A DNA stretch of 64,000 nt, from the NCBI RefSeq assembly GCF_014656215.1, contig NZ_BNBZ01000001.1:186001-250000 (forward strand), read 5' to 3'. Of this stretch, positions 16,895 to 26,896 are shown piece by piece (position 1 is the stretch's first letter; each line of letters opens with the position of its first letter). The position numbers were made by a program, and so were the translations under genes. The notes under the pieces are model-generated. The model ran no database searches, had not been told where the DNA came from, and worked only from the letters and a program-made list of their open reading frames with translations. The DNA is from Streptomyces zaomyceticus (lineage in GTDB: Bacteria > Actinomycetota > Actinomycetes > Streptomycetales > Streptomycetaceae).

Positions 16895-18232
16895 TCAGGA
16901 GGTGCGACGGCGGCGCTTTGCGAAGGCCAGGAAGCCTCCACCGACGAGGACGGCGGCCGCGGCGGCACCGATCGTTCCGGGGCCGATGGCCGATCCGGTC
17001 GTCGCGAGATCACCCTCCGGGGTGGCGGAGGGCGCCGGGGTCGGCGTCCCGGCCGGGGCACTGGTGGTCCCGCCCGGAGTGGCGGGCGCGGACGGGGACG
17101 CGGAGCCCGTGGGCGTCTTGGAGGCACTCGGCGTCGTGCCGCCCTCGCTGGGAGTCGGCTCGGGGGTGGCCGGCGGCGTGGGGACGGGGGTGTCGGTCGG
17201 CTTCGGCGTCTCGGGGGTGACGACCGGGCCGGGCTTCGGCTCGCCGGGCAGGCAGCCGGTGAAGTTCATCTGGTGGGTCTCGGCGCCGGGGACGGTGACG
17301 AGCTCCTCGGCGATGACGGAGCCATTGACGTGGCCGGGGCCGACGTTCTTGCCGCCCATCTCGACCTTGGCGTTCGGCGCGAGGATCGTGCCCGGCCACG
17401 AGGTGTAGTTCTTCTTCACGCTCTCGGCCTGCGGGAAGTTCCACAGCAGCTTGGAACGGATCTGCCCGTACTCCGGGCGCGGCACCGCGTAGTCGTCGAC
17501 GACCGGGGCGCCGCCGTCGAGGTTCTTGTAGTAGACGCCGTAGGTGGCCGAGGTGCTCATGTCGTACGAGGCGCCGAGCACGTTCACCAGGGTCGAGGAG
17601 CCGACCGGGACGTCCAGGGTGATCGCGCGGAACTTCTCCAGGTCGGCGGCGTTCACGGCGAAGACGTTCAGCTTCGGGTCGGTGCCGGTGAGGAAGACTC
17701 CGTCGCCGGAGGTGGAGACCGTGCCGTTGGGCTTCGTCGCGGCCCAGCCGGTGGACAGCGCGCGCAGCCCGGTGAACTCCTTGCCGAAGTCGACCGGCGA
17801 GGCGCCCTTCGCGTGCGGGCCGTCGACGGCGAAGCCCGCGCCCTTCACGGAGCGGTCGTCGAGCGATCCGTACACGCCGGAACCCTTGTTGATCACGACC
17901 TGGTTGGCGTGCAGGGTGCCGCCGACGACGAGGCTGTGGCCGCCGGGCAGCGCGGCCAGGTCGGCGCCGGTCAGCTTGTGGCCGATGGAGAAGCCCTGGC
18001 CGAGCTTCGCGTCGCCGAAGAAGGCGTCGCCGCCGACCGCGACCGCGCCCTCGGAGTCCGAGTGGCGGGTGGAGTCCTTCTCGACGAACTCGGCGTAGCG
18101 ACCGGCGGTGCCGAGCGGATGCGTCACGCACTCCGTGGTGGTCGCGGAGTCGGCGGCGGAGGCGGCGGGAACCCAGCTGAGGGCGGCACCGGTCACCGCG
18201 AGAACGGCGGCCACGGCAGCGGTCGTGCGCAT
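16895..18232 (-). CDS. Choice-of-anchor A surface protein with LAXTG sorting signal
   Basis: This 445-residue secreted protein starts with a signal peptide (RTTAAVAAVLAVTGAALSWVPAASA). A beta-rich choice-of-anchor A domain fills about residues 30-325 (EGAVAVGGDAFFGDAKLGQGFSIG...GTILAPNAKVEMGGKNVGPGHVNGSVIAEEL). A Pro/Thr/Ser-rich stalk of about 75 residues follows, then the sorting signal LATTG at residue 409, a hydrophobic helix and KRRRR. LAXTG is the recognition pattern of class E sortases of high-GC Gram-positives, so the protein is probably linked to peptidoglycan. No sortase gene is in the window. It ends an isolated minus-strand unit after leuA. Confidence 0.88.
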   Translation of the reverse strand: MRTTAAVAAVLAVTGAALSWVPAASAADSATTTECVTHPLGTAGRYAEFVEKDSTRHSDSEGAVAVGGDAFFGDAKLGQGFSIGHKLTGADLAALPGGHSLVVGGTLHANQVVINKGSGVYGSLDDRSVKGAGFAVDGPHAKGASPVDFGKEFTGLRALSTGWAATKPNGTVSTSGDGVFLTGTDPKLNVFAVNAADLEKFRAITLDVPVGSSTLVNVLGASYDMSTSATYGVYYKNLDGGAPVVDDYAVPRPEYGQIRSKLLWNFPQAESVKKNYTSWPGTILAPNAKVEMGGKNVGPGHVNGSVIAEELVTVPGAETHQMNFTGCLPGEPKPGPVVTPETPKPTDTPVPTPPATPEPTPSEGGTTPSASKTPTGSASPSAPATPGGTTSAPAGTPTPAPSATPEGDLATTGSAIGPGTIGAAAAAVLVGGGFLAFAKRRRRTS

Positions 18233-18444
18233 GCGAAACTCCAGGTCAGGGAGGTATGGAGAGGGCGCGTGGGGGGCGGTGTCCGAAGGGACGCGCCGAC
18301 CATCCGCCATTCCCCGATGTGCCGTCAACTCACCTGATATGACGCCGATTCCGGCATGCCGGGATGATCTTCCTTAAGTGAACCTGAAACCGTGACGCAG
18401 CTCACACGTCGGGCGCCGGCGGCGGACGGGGGCCGGACGACGGC

Positions 18445-18482
18445 GGACCGCCCCGCCCCTTCGGAAAGGGGCGGGGCGGTCC
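18445..18482 (-). terminator. leuA terminator
   Basis: A 17-bp GC-rich stem has arms at 18445-18461 and 18466-18482 with the loop CGGA. It lies 22 bp beyond the leuA stop codon. Confidence 0.88.
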
Positions 18483-18503
18483 GGTGGCGACAGGGGGGAC
18501 GGG

Positions 18504-20349
<1,846 letters not shown>

Positions 20350-20354
20350 TACGA

Positions 20355-20402
20355 CTACAGGCCCTCGCCGCGGCAGCTAAGGAGAAGCAGCCCGAAACGC
20401 AT
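20355..20402 (-). CDS. leuL: leuA leader peptide, 15 residues
   Basis: The minus-strand ORF encodes MRFGLLLLSCRGEGL and stops at TAG, 87 bases before leuA. Four consecutive Leu codons (CTG CTT CTC CTT) are the signature of a leucine attenuation leader. The same peptide type is known upstream of leuA in streptomycetes. Ribosome stalling at these codons when charged tRNA-Leu is scarce would change folding of the downstream leader RNA and raise leuA expression. A TTGACG promoter lies upstream. Confidence 0.85.
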   Translation of the reverse strand: MRFGLLLLSCRGEGL

Positions 20403-20447
20403 GATGTGCCGCAGCTTAGCCCAGGGGCGCCGGAGGCGGACGTCCCG

Positions 20448-20477
20448 TATCAGTATGCGGGACAGCCTCCGCGTCAA
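20448..20477 (-). promoter_or_regulatory. leuA promoter
   Basis: On the minus strand TTGACG (20472-20477) is followed after about 16-18 bases by TACTGATAC, a plausible sigma-70-type -10 region. It lies 46 bp upstream of the leader-peptide ATG. Confidence 0.55.
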
Positions 20478-20561
20478 GGCCGAACAGTGACGCATCACTC
20501 CATTTCGCCAATCCTCGTCTCACCCCGTGACAGTGGGCTCACGCAGTGCCACATTGCGAGC

Positions 20562-21632
20562 ATGACTCCCCACACGCCTGCCCCGCACCGCTCTCCCGTC
20601 TTCTGCTCGATCGTCCCCCCGCACCTCCTGGAGCACCTGGCGCACTCCGACAACCCGGCCGTCGCCGCCGCCGCCCGCCGCACCCTCATCGCGGACGCCT
20701 CGGCCCGTACGTTCCGGGTGCTGCCGCTGCCCGGCACCGCGCCCACGCTCGCCCCCGCCGAGGCCGGGCGCCCGCACCGCACCGTCTACGACTGCGCGCG
20801 CGGCACCGATCTGCCGGGCACCAAGGTCCGCGGCGAGGGCGACGAGGCGACCGGGGACGCGACCGTCAACCGGGCGTACGCCGGCCTCGGCGCCACCTTC
20901 GACCTCTTCCTGAACGCCTTCGGACACGACTCGATGGACGGCTCCGGGCTGCCGCTCCTCGCCTCCGTCCACTACGACGAGAACTACGGCAACGCCTTCT
21001 GGAACGGCGAGCAGATGGTGTTCGGCGACGGCGACGACGAGATCTTCCTCGACTTCACCCTCCCCGTGGACGTCATCGGCCACGAGCTGGCCCACGGCTT
21101 CACCCAGTACACGGCGAACCTGGAGTACTTCAGCCAGTCCGGCGCCCTCAACGAGTCCGTCTCCGACGTCTTCGGCTCGCTGGTCAAGCAGTACGCGCGC
21201 GGGCAGAGCGCCGACCGGGCCGACTGGCTCATCGGCGAGGGCCTCTTCCACCCGAACGTGGAGGGGACGGCACTGCGCTCCATGAAGGCCCCGGGCACCG
21301 CGTACGACGACGACGTCCTCGGCAAGGACCCGCAGCCCGGCCACATGGACGACTACGTCCGCACCGGCCGCGACAACGGCGGGGTGCACATCAACTCCGG
21401 CATCCCCAACCACGCCTTCTACCTGGCCGCGACGGAGCTCGGCGGCAACGCCTGGGAGCGGGCCGGGCAGATCTGGTACGACGTGATGACCGGCGGGACG
21501 CTCACCCCCGAGGCCCGCTTCTCCGAGTTCGCGGCGGCCACGGTGGCGGCGGCGCGCGCCCGGTATGGCGACGGGGAGGAGATCCAGGCCGTCCTGAAGG
21601 CCTGGTCGGCGGTGGGCGTGCCGACCGACTGA
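20562..21632 (+). CDS. M4-family (thermolysin/protealysin-like) metallopeptidase
   Basis: This 356-residue zinc protease has VIGHELAHGFTQY with His174, Glu175 and His178, and the third zinc ligand Glu198 in GALNESVSDVFGSLV. The substrate-site His is in GGVHINSGIPNHAFYLAA. A short PrtB-like N-terminal segment starting HRSPVFCSIVPPHLLEHLA replaces the long secreted propeptide, and no signal peptide is present. This is the protealysin-like subgroup, which acts inside the cell or leaves it by an unknown route. The next gene encodes its likely proteinaceous inhibitor, 21 bp downstream. Confidence 0.93.
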   Translation: MTPHTPAPHRSPVFCSIVPPHLLEHLAHSDNPAVAAAARRTLIADASARTFRVLPLPGTAPTLAPAEAGRPHRTVYDCARGTDLPGTKVRGEGDEATGDATVNRAYAGLGATFDLFLNAFGHDSMDGSGLPLLASVHYDENYGNAFWNGEQMVFGDGDDEIFLDFTLPVDVIGHELAHGFTQYTANLEYFSQSGALNESVSDVFGSLVKQYARGQSADRADWLIGEGLFHPNVEGTALRSMKAPGTAYDDDVLGKDPQPGHMDDYVRTGRDNGGVHINSGIPNHAFYLAATELGGNAWERAGQIWYDVMTGGTLTPEARFSEFAAATVAAARARYGDGEEIQAVLKAWSAVGVPTD

Positions 21633-21653
21633 TCCGGCTGGTACACAGGTCCC

Positions 21654-21905
21654 ATGCGGATTCGAGTGCGGCGCACGGGCGGTTTCGCGGGCATCGAGCG
21701 GTCGGCGGAGGTGGTGGTCACGGACACCGAGTGGGAGTCCCTGGCCGCCACCGTCCTCGCCGACGGTGACGGCGACGTCCGGGGCGTCCCGGACGGCTTC
21801 TCCTACGAGATCACGATCGACGGCGTCACCGTCCGCTGCTGCGACCCCCGCCTCTCGGAGGCGCAGAGGACCCTCGTCACGAGGGTCCTCAAGGAGGGCG
21901 CGTAG
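21654..21905 (+). CDS. Emfourin-type inhibitor of M4 protease
   Basis: This 83-residue protein begins MRIRVRRTGGFAGIERSAEV and continues with a compact alpha/beta body (GFSYEITIDGVTVRCCDPRLSEAQRTLV). This looks like the protealysin inhibitor emfourin, whose gene is typically next to a protealysin-like M4 protease. The location 21 bp after such a gene on the same strand is the expected operon. It should bind the protease active site and keep it inactive in the cytoplasm. The assignment is by N-terminal pattern and context. Confidence 0.82.
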   Translation: MRIRVRRTGGFAGIERSAEVVVTDTEWESLAATVLADGDGDVRGVPDGFSYEITIDGVTVRCCDPRLSEAQRTLVTRVLKEGA

Positions 21906-21928
21906 GCTCCGGGGCCTTCGGGCACCCC

Positions 21929-23314
21929 CTAGCGGGAGGCGCGCCGCCAGAATCTGTTCTCCTTCGGCGGCCGGACCTTCAGGGACCAGTCCCCGTCGGC
22001 GCTGACGAGCTGCACGAGCAGGGGCCCCTCGGGCAGGGGACGTGTGTCCCGGGGGAACCTGTTCGCCTCGTTGGCCAGCAGGTGATCGCGGCCGTCCGGC
22101 TCGTAGCCGTGCACGTTGAACCACTCGAAGCCGAACCTCGTGCGGAGCCGGGAGGAGAGCAGGCCGGCCGGGCCCGTGTACAGCAGCACGTCGGAGCCCC
22201 GTCCCTCGGCCGTGCCGTCGAGGACCTCCACGGTGCTCACCGGACGGACGGCGACCGTCCACGACTCGCCGTAGGCGCTCACGCGCAGGCGCAGCGGGGC
22301 CTTGCCGTCGTACCGCAGGACCCGGCGGGCCCCCTGGTCCTTCAGCAGCGTGTTCGCGAGCAGGCCGGCGCTTTCACCCTTCTCGTCGATGCTGTGCACG
22401 GCGAAGTAGCCGTCGCCCCTCCGGGTCGATTCGACGACGACGTAACCGGCCGGGATCGGCACGTCGACGGTGATGTCGGCCTTGCCCTCGCCGCTGCGGA
22501 CGAACTCCGGGAACTCCCCGCCGAACAGCTCGGCGTCCGACCGCGGGCCGGTCCCCCACGGGGAGTGCTGTGCGGGGACCCGCGGCGGCGATGTCCGTAC
22601 GAGGGCGGCCTCGGCCTCGGCCTCCCGGACCTTGGCGAGGAGCTCCTCGGGGATGGCCTCCGGAACGGCGCCGACGGAGACGGGCTCGTCGACCGGGCCC
22701 GGCCCGCCGTCGTGCACGGGCTCGTGGCCAGGTGCGGGCTCGTCGTCATGCCCGGGCTCGTCGTCGGGGGCGTGCTCCGGGTCCCTGCCCACGATGCCGA
22801 AGTCCTCGGCGAGGCCGACGAGGCCGGAGTCGTACCCCTGGCCCAGCGCACGGAACTTCCACGCCCCGTCGCGCAGGTAGAACTCGCCGAGGAGGAACGC
22901 CGTCTCGGTGCTCGCGTCGTCGACCTCGTACAGCGCGAGCTGCTCGCCGGTGGCGGCGCTGACCGTCCGGATGTGCAGGCCCGGGACCTGGCCGAACGTC
23001 CCGTGCTCGCTGGAGGCGGTGATCACGATGCGCTGGACGGCGGGCTCGACGCGCCCGGTGTCGATCTCCAGCCAGTCGGCGACCCGCCGCTCCCCGTCCC
23101 GTACCCGGTCGAGCAGGCGCACCGCGCCGGACGTGTGCACCGGCTGGTTGTAGAAGACCAGGTCGCCGTCGCCCCTGACCCTGCCGGAGGCGTCGAGCAA
23201 CAACGCCGAGGCGTCGACCTCCGGCACTCCGTCATCAGCGTCCCGCCGGACGACCGCGATCCGCCACACCTGCCCGGGGACCGGCAGGTTTCCCCCCTTG
23301 ACGATCTCTGTCAC
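21929..23314 (-). CDS. TerD-family protein with extended C-terminal region
   Basis: This 461-residue protein begins MTEIVKGGNLPVPG and continues with the TerD stress-protein fold to about residue 180. The TerD core includes DASALLLDASGRVRGDGDLVFYNQPVHTSGAVRLL and FLLGEFYLRDGAWKFRALGQGYDSGLVGLAEDFGI. The acidic Ca-binding loops carry DxD-like residues. A linker rich in Pro, His and Asp (about 185-215) follows, then a second beta-rich domain (230-461) of unknown type that may bind a ligand at the cell surface or membrane. TerD proteins are linked with tellurite and calcium stress. No other ter genes adjoin, apart from the TerB-like gene 5 kb away. Confidence 0.87.
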   Translation of the reverse strand: MTEIVKGGNLPVPGQVWRIAVVRRDADDGVPEVDASALLLDASGRVRGDGDLVFYNQPVHTSGAVRLLDRVRDGERRVADWLEIDTGRVEPAVQRIVITASSEHGTFGQVPGLHIRTVSAATGEQLALYEVDDASTETAFLLGEFYLRDGAWKFRALGQGYDSGLVGLAEDFGIVGRDPEHAPDDEPGHDDEPAPGHEPVHDGGPGPVDEPVSVGAVPEAIPEELLAKVREAEAEAALVRTSPPRVPAQHSPWGTGPRSDAELFGGEFPEFVRSGEGKADITVDVPIPAGYVVVESTRRGDGYFAVHSIDEKGESAGLLANTLLKDQGARRVLRYDGKAPLRLRVSAYGESWTVAVRPVSTVEVLDGTAEGRGSDVLLYTGPAGLLSSRLRTRFGFEWFNVHGYEPDGRDHLLANEANRFPRDTRPLPEGPLLVQLVSADGDWSLKVRPPKENRFWRRASR

Positions 23315-23347
23315 GGCGCCATGCTGGCACGCGTCCCCGGCGACTGC

Positions 23348-24298
23348 CTAGAAGCCGAGCTTGCGCAGCTGCTTCGGGTCGCGCTGCCAGTCCTTGGCGA
23401 CCTTGACGTGGAGGTCCAGGAAGACCGGGGTGCCGAGGAGGGCCTCGATGTGCTTGCGGGACTTCATGCCGACCTCCTTGAGACGGCTGCCCTTCGGGCC
23501 GATGATGATGCCCTTCTGGCTGGGACGCTCGATGTACACGTTGGCGTGGATGTCGAGCAGCGGCCGGTCCGCCGGGCGGTTCTCACGGGGGATCATCTCC
23601 TCGACGACCACCGCGATCGAGTGCGGCAGCTCGTCCCGTACGCCTTCGAGCGCGGCCTCGCGGATCAGCTCCGCGACCATGACCTGCTCCGGCTCGTCCG
23701 TGAGGTCGCCCTCCGGGTAGAGCGGCGGGGACTCGGGAAGCAGCGGGATCAGCAGGTCGGCGACGAGCTGGACCTGCTTGTTGCCCACGGCGGAGACCGG
23801 GACGATCTGCGCCCACTCGAAGCCCAGCTCCTTGCCGAGCTGGTCGATCGCGATGAGCTGCTCGGCGAGCGTCTTGGAGTCGACCAGGTCGGTCTTGGTG
23901 ATGATCGCGACCTTCGGGGTCTTCTTGATCCCGGCGAGCTCCTTGGCGATGAACTTGTCGCCGGGGCCGAGCTTCTGGTCGGCGGGCAGGCAGAAGCCGA
24001 TGACGTCGACCTCGGCCCAGGTGGTGCGCACGACGTCGTTGAGCCGCTCGCCGAGGAGGGTGCGCGGCTTGTGGAGGCCGGGGGTGTCCACCAGGATCAG
24101 CTGCGCCTCCGGGCGGTGCACGATGCCCCGCACGGTGTGCCGGGTGGTCTGCGGCCGGTTCGAGGTGATGGCCACCTTCTGACCGACCAGAGCGTTCGTG
24201 AGGGTGGACTTGCCCGCGTTGGGGCGGCCGACGAAGCAGGCGAAGCCGGCCCGGTGGACGGCTTCGGTTTCTTGGTTGCGAGCGCTCATGGGGGCCAT
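23348..24298 (-). CDS. era: GTPase Era
   Basis: This GTP-binding protein helps mature 16S rRNA and the 30S subunit. G1 is GRPNAGKST, the G2 region is TSNRPQTTRHTVRGI, G3 is DTPGL and G4 is TKTD. The C-terminal KH domain carries YIERPSQKGIIIGPKGSRLKEVGMKSRKHIEALLGTPVFLDLHVKV. The length of 316 residues is normal. Either the ATG at 24298 or the one at 24289 is the start. Neighbours on the cda side have been replaced by a WxL-like module. Confidence 0.96.
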   Translation of the reverse strand: MAPMSARNQETEAVHRAGFACFVGRPNAGKSTLTNALVGQKVAITSNRPQTTRHTVRGIVHRPEAQLILVDTPGLHKPRTLLGERLNDVVRTTWAEVDVIGFCLPADQKLGPGDKFIAKELAGIKKTPKVAIITKTDLVDSKTLAEQLIAIDQLGKELGFEWAQIVPVSAVGNKQVQLVADLLIPLLPESPPLYPEGDLTDEPEQVMVAELIREAALEGVRDELPHSIAVVVEEMIPRENRPADRPLLDIHANVYIERPSQKGIIIGPKGSRLKEVGMKSRKHIEALLGTPVFLDLHVKVAKDWQRDPKQLRKLGF

Positions 24299-24319
24299 TG
24301 TCCCCGATGAGCGCCCGCC

Positions 24320-25288
24320 TCACGTACTCACGTGCGCACTCGGCTCCGCGCGGGCCGCCCGGTACCGCCGTATCCGCAGGCCGAGGAGGCCCGCGGCGCC
24401 CCCGACGAGCAGGGTCGCGGCGGCGAGCCAGGGCAGGGCGAGGAAGGAGACCGTGCCCGCTTCCCGGACGTCCTTCGCGGTGGCGGTGAGGGTGATGTCA
24501 CCCCAGTCCAGCTGCGGGGAGCCGGTCCACCGCTCGGTGAGCCGGATCTTCTGCCGGGGCAGCAGCTCGGACGGCACCTTGGCGAGGTCGCGGTCGAGGA
24601 GGGTGCGTCCGAAGAGCCCCTGCGCCTTGAGGGCGACCTTGGGGTTGAGGGTGACGTTGCCCCGGTTGTGCAGCGTGTAGGAGACGACCGCGCTGCTGGT
24701 GCCGGCGCCGGGGACCAGCGGCCGGTCCTGGTCGACGGTGACGTCCTCGACGCCGAGGGCGGGCACGGTCGGCCCGTTCACCCGCAGGTAGAGACGGGCG
24801 GCGACGGCGCGCTGGACACCGACGGCGACGGCGCCCTTCCCCCCGGGGCTGATCCGCTCGTCGAGGGCGACGAGCGCCCCGGGGTGGTCGCCGGGGTCGG
24901 CGTCGGCGGGGACGGTCAGTGTGTAGCGGACGGTGACGGCGGAGCCGGGCGGGACGGTGACACGGGTCCGCTCGGGCTTGATCCAGGCACCGGCGCCGGT
25001 CTGCTTCTCCCGCTGGGTGCGGACGGCGAAGCCGCCGTCCCGGTCGGTGTTGTAGGCGTCGGCGCCGTAGAGCCGGAAGGTCAGCGGGACGGTCGTCTTG
25101 TTGGCGACGGTGACCCGGTCGGTGAGCGTGGAGCCCGGGTCGGCGGTGAGGAAGAAGTAGGGGCGGCTGCCGAGACGGGCGGCGGCCGGGTAGACGGCCC
25201 ACTCGCCGTTCTCGGCTGCCCGCGCGTGCGGGGCGGGGCCCAGCAGGAGGAGCAGGACGCTCAGGAGGAGTACGTACAGCGTGCGCAC
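24320..25288 (-). CDS. DUF916/WxL-interacting protein (WxLIP)-like membrane protein
   Basis: This 322-residue exported protein has a signal peptide (RTLYVLLLSVLLLLLGPAPHARA). An extracellular part of two beta-sandwich domains starts NGEWAVYPAAARLGSRPYFFLTADPGSTLTDRVTVANKTTVPLTFRLYGADAYNTDRDGGFAV. This matches the peptidoglycan-binding and host-binding domain pair of WxLIP (DUF916). A C-terminal transmembrane helix (WLAAATLLVGGAAGLLGL) with a short basic tail anchors it. It follows the WxL-like gene by 62 bp and probably forms a surface complex with that product. The start is taken as the GTG at 25288. Confidence 0.8.
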   Translation of the reverse strand: MRTLYVLLLSVLLLLLGPAPHARAAENGEWAVYPAAARLGSRPYFFLTADPGSTLTDRVTVANKTTVPLTFRLYGADAYNTDRDGGFAVRTQREKQTGAGAWIKPERTRVTVPPGSAVTVRYTLTVPADADPGDHPGALVALDERISPGGKGAVAVGVQRAVAARLYLRVNGPTVPALGVEDVTVDQDRPLVPGAGTSSAVVSYTLHNRGNVTLNPKVALKAQGLFGRTLLDRDLAKVPSELLPRQKIRLTERWTGSPQLDWGDITLTATAKDVREAGTVSFLALPWLAAATLLVGGAAGLLGLRIRRYRAARAEPSAHVST

Positions 25289-25350
25289 GAGTCGGAAACC
25301 CCCGGGGTGCGGAGCGGGCCGGCCGGGTGCGCGCCCGGCCCGCACGGTGG

Positions 25351-26682
25351 TCAGGACAGGGTGAGCGTCAGCACGCCCGCGTACGAGCCCGGCGCCGTGA
25401 AGGCCGGGACGTCGAGGGAGAGCCCCGCGTCGATCGTGAACTCGCCGCCCGTGAGGGCGCCGTTCGGCGTGGAGGCGAGGGTCGCGCCGCCGCTGCCGAC
25501 CGGACCGGACGAGCCGGCCGCGCAGGCGCTGGGGCTGCCGGCCTTGGCGGTGCAGGCCGGGGTCCAGCTCAGGTTCCCGGCGCCGATGGAGCCGCCGGTG
25601 CCGGTGAAGTCGGTGACCTTGCCGGTGAGGGACCAGCCAGCGGGGCCGCCGCGGAAGTCCTTGACCGTCACCGTCCTGAGGTCGCCGGTGGCCGCGCCGC
25701 CCTGACCGAAGTCGACGGAGGACAGCTGGACGGCGTCCCCGGCCTGGGTCATGGACAGCTCACCGGCGGTGACGGCCGCGGTGATGGTCTGGCTGTTCGG
25801 CGGCGCCGGTACGACGACCTTGTACGCGGCGGGTCCGGCGCCCTTCTCGGGGTCCCAGGCCGCGCCCTCGTAGGCCACGATCCCGGTGGTCGCCACGTCG
25901 TTGACCTTCAGGCGTGCGGCGAAGGAGCCCTCGCTGTCGGTCGTGACGGTCATCCTGTCCGCGGTCTCCGCCGCCCCGGCCCGGCCGACGACGGTGACCT
26001 CGGTGAGCGGGGTGAACTTCGATCCGTTGACGGTCACCCGGACGCCCGGGTCGCCGGACGCGGTGTCGAGGGCGAGGGCGCGGGTGTTGGGACTGGTCAC
26101 GGGGCTCGCGACGACCGTCTCGGAGACCGGGGCGGGCGGGGTGAGCACCGTACAGGGGGTGTCCAGCTCCATGAGGTAGCTGGTGTGGATGTTGTAGTCA
26201 CCGGGCGAGAGGGTGATCGACCCGGGCTGGGTGACGGTGAAGGTGCCGGTCATCGAGAAGGCCGGGAAGGAGCCCTTGCCGGGGACCGGCGGGTTCTTCT
26301 TGGGGCCGTTGACGGTGACCGCGCCGCTCTGGGCGCCGCCGAGGACGACCTTGCCGCTGGGCGTCATGATGTCGGCCGGCAGCGCGAGGTCGACCGGGTT
26401 GGACGCGGCGGGCTTGGTGATCGTGTACGTCACCGTGACCGTCTCGCCGACCTTGGGGCTGGCCTTGTCGACGGTGATCTCGGCGGTGGTGCTGCCCGTG
26501 ATGGGCGGGATGCCGGCGATCGGCGGCGGGACGCAGCGGGTCTGGAATTCCACCGGCTGGGAGGTGGTCGTCGCGCCGGCCGGGGCCGCGAGCGCGCCTC
26601 CTGCGACCGCGAGGGCGGTGGCGCCGAGGACGGCGGTCCAGCGCCGTCTTCGGGCCGCCGCCCGGGATCGGGTGAGTGCCAT
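25351..26682 (-). CDS. Secreted surface protein with C-terminal WxL-like domain
   Basis: This 443-residue protein has an Arg-rich signal peptide (about 37 residues), then an Ig-like module with STTAEITVDKASPKVGETVTVTYTITKP and GPKKNPPVPGKG. A further module (PGVRVTVNGSKFTPLTEVTVVG) resembles bacterial Ig or IPT domains. The C-terminal 110 residues look like WxL: first motif W350-S-L in DFRGGPAGWSLTGKVTDFTG, and last motif YAGVLTLTL at residue 434, close to the family YxxxLTWxL. Trp is replaced by Leu in the second motif. WxL domains bind the cell wall in low-GC Gram-positives. AGGAGGG precedes the ATG. Confidence 0.8.
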   Translation of the reverse strand: MALTRSRAAARRRRWTAVLGATALAVAGGALAAPAGATTTSQPVEFQTRCVPPPIAGIPPITGSTTAEITVDKASPKVGETVTVTYTITKPAASNPVDLALPADIMTPSGKVVLGGAQSGAVTVNGPKKNPPVPGKGSFPAFSMTGTFTVTQPGSITLSPGDYNIHTSYLMELDTPCTVLTPPAPVSETVVASPVTSPNTRALALDTASGDPGVRVTVNGSKFTPLTEVTVVGRAGAAETADRMTVTTDSEGSFAARLKVNDVATTGIVAYEGAAWDPEKGAGPAAYKVVVPAPPNSQTITAAVTAGELSMTQAGDAVQLSSVDFGQGGAATGDLRTVTVKDFRGGPAGWSLTGKVTDFTGTGGSIGAGNLSWTPACTAKAGSPSACAAGSSGPVGSGGATLASTPNGALTGGEFTIDAGLSLDVPAFTAPGSYAGVLTLTLS

Positions 26683-26738
26683 GGGTGTGCCCCCTCCTAG
26701 GGATGAGTGGGCGCCATTGACGGCTGCGGGCGGAGAGA

Positions 26739-26777
26739 AGTCAATGCAAGCGAAAGACATTGACTGATGACCCATCA
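26739..26777. promoter_or_regulatory. Inverted repeats upstream of the WxL-like gene
   Basis: AGTCAATG-N11-CATTGACT (26739-26746 with 26758-26765) is followed directly by TGATG-N3-CATCA (26765-26777). The pair lies 57-95 bases before the ATG of the WxL-like gene and is AT-rich for this genome. It is a good candidate operator for an unknown regulator. Confidence 0.5.
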
Positions 26778-26896
26778 GATACTGTCAAGATCCTCGGGTC
26801 GGAGGCGTTTCTCCAGGTCAGCAGTGCCTTTCGCGGGCCGGAACACGACGGAGACCGGTGCCGCCCAGGGCGACACCGGTCCGGTTGGTACAGGGC

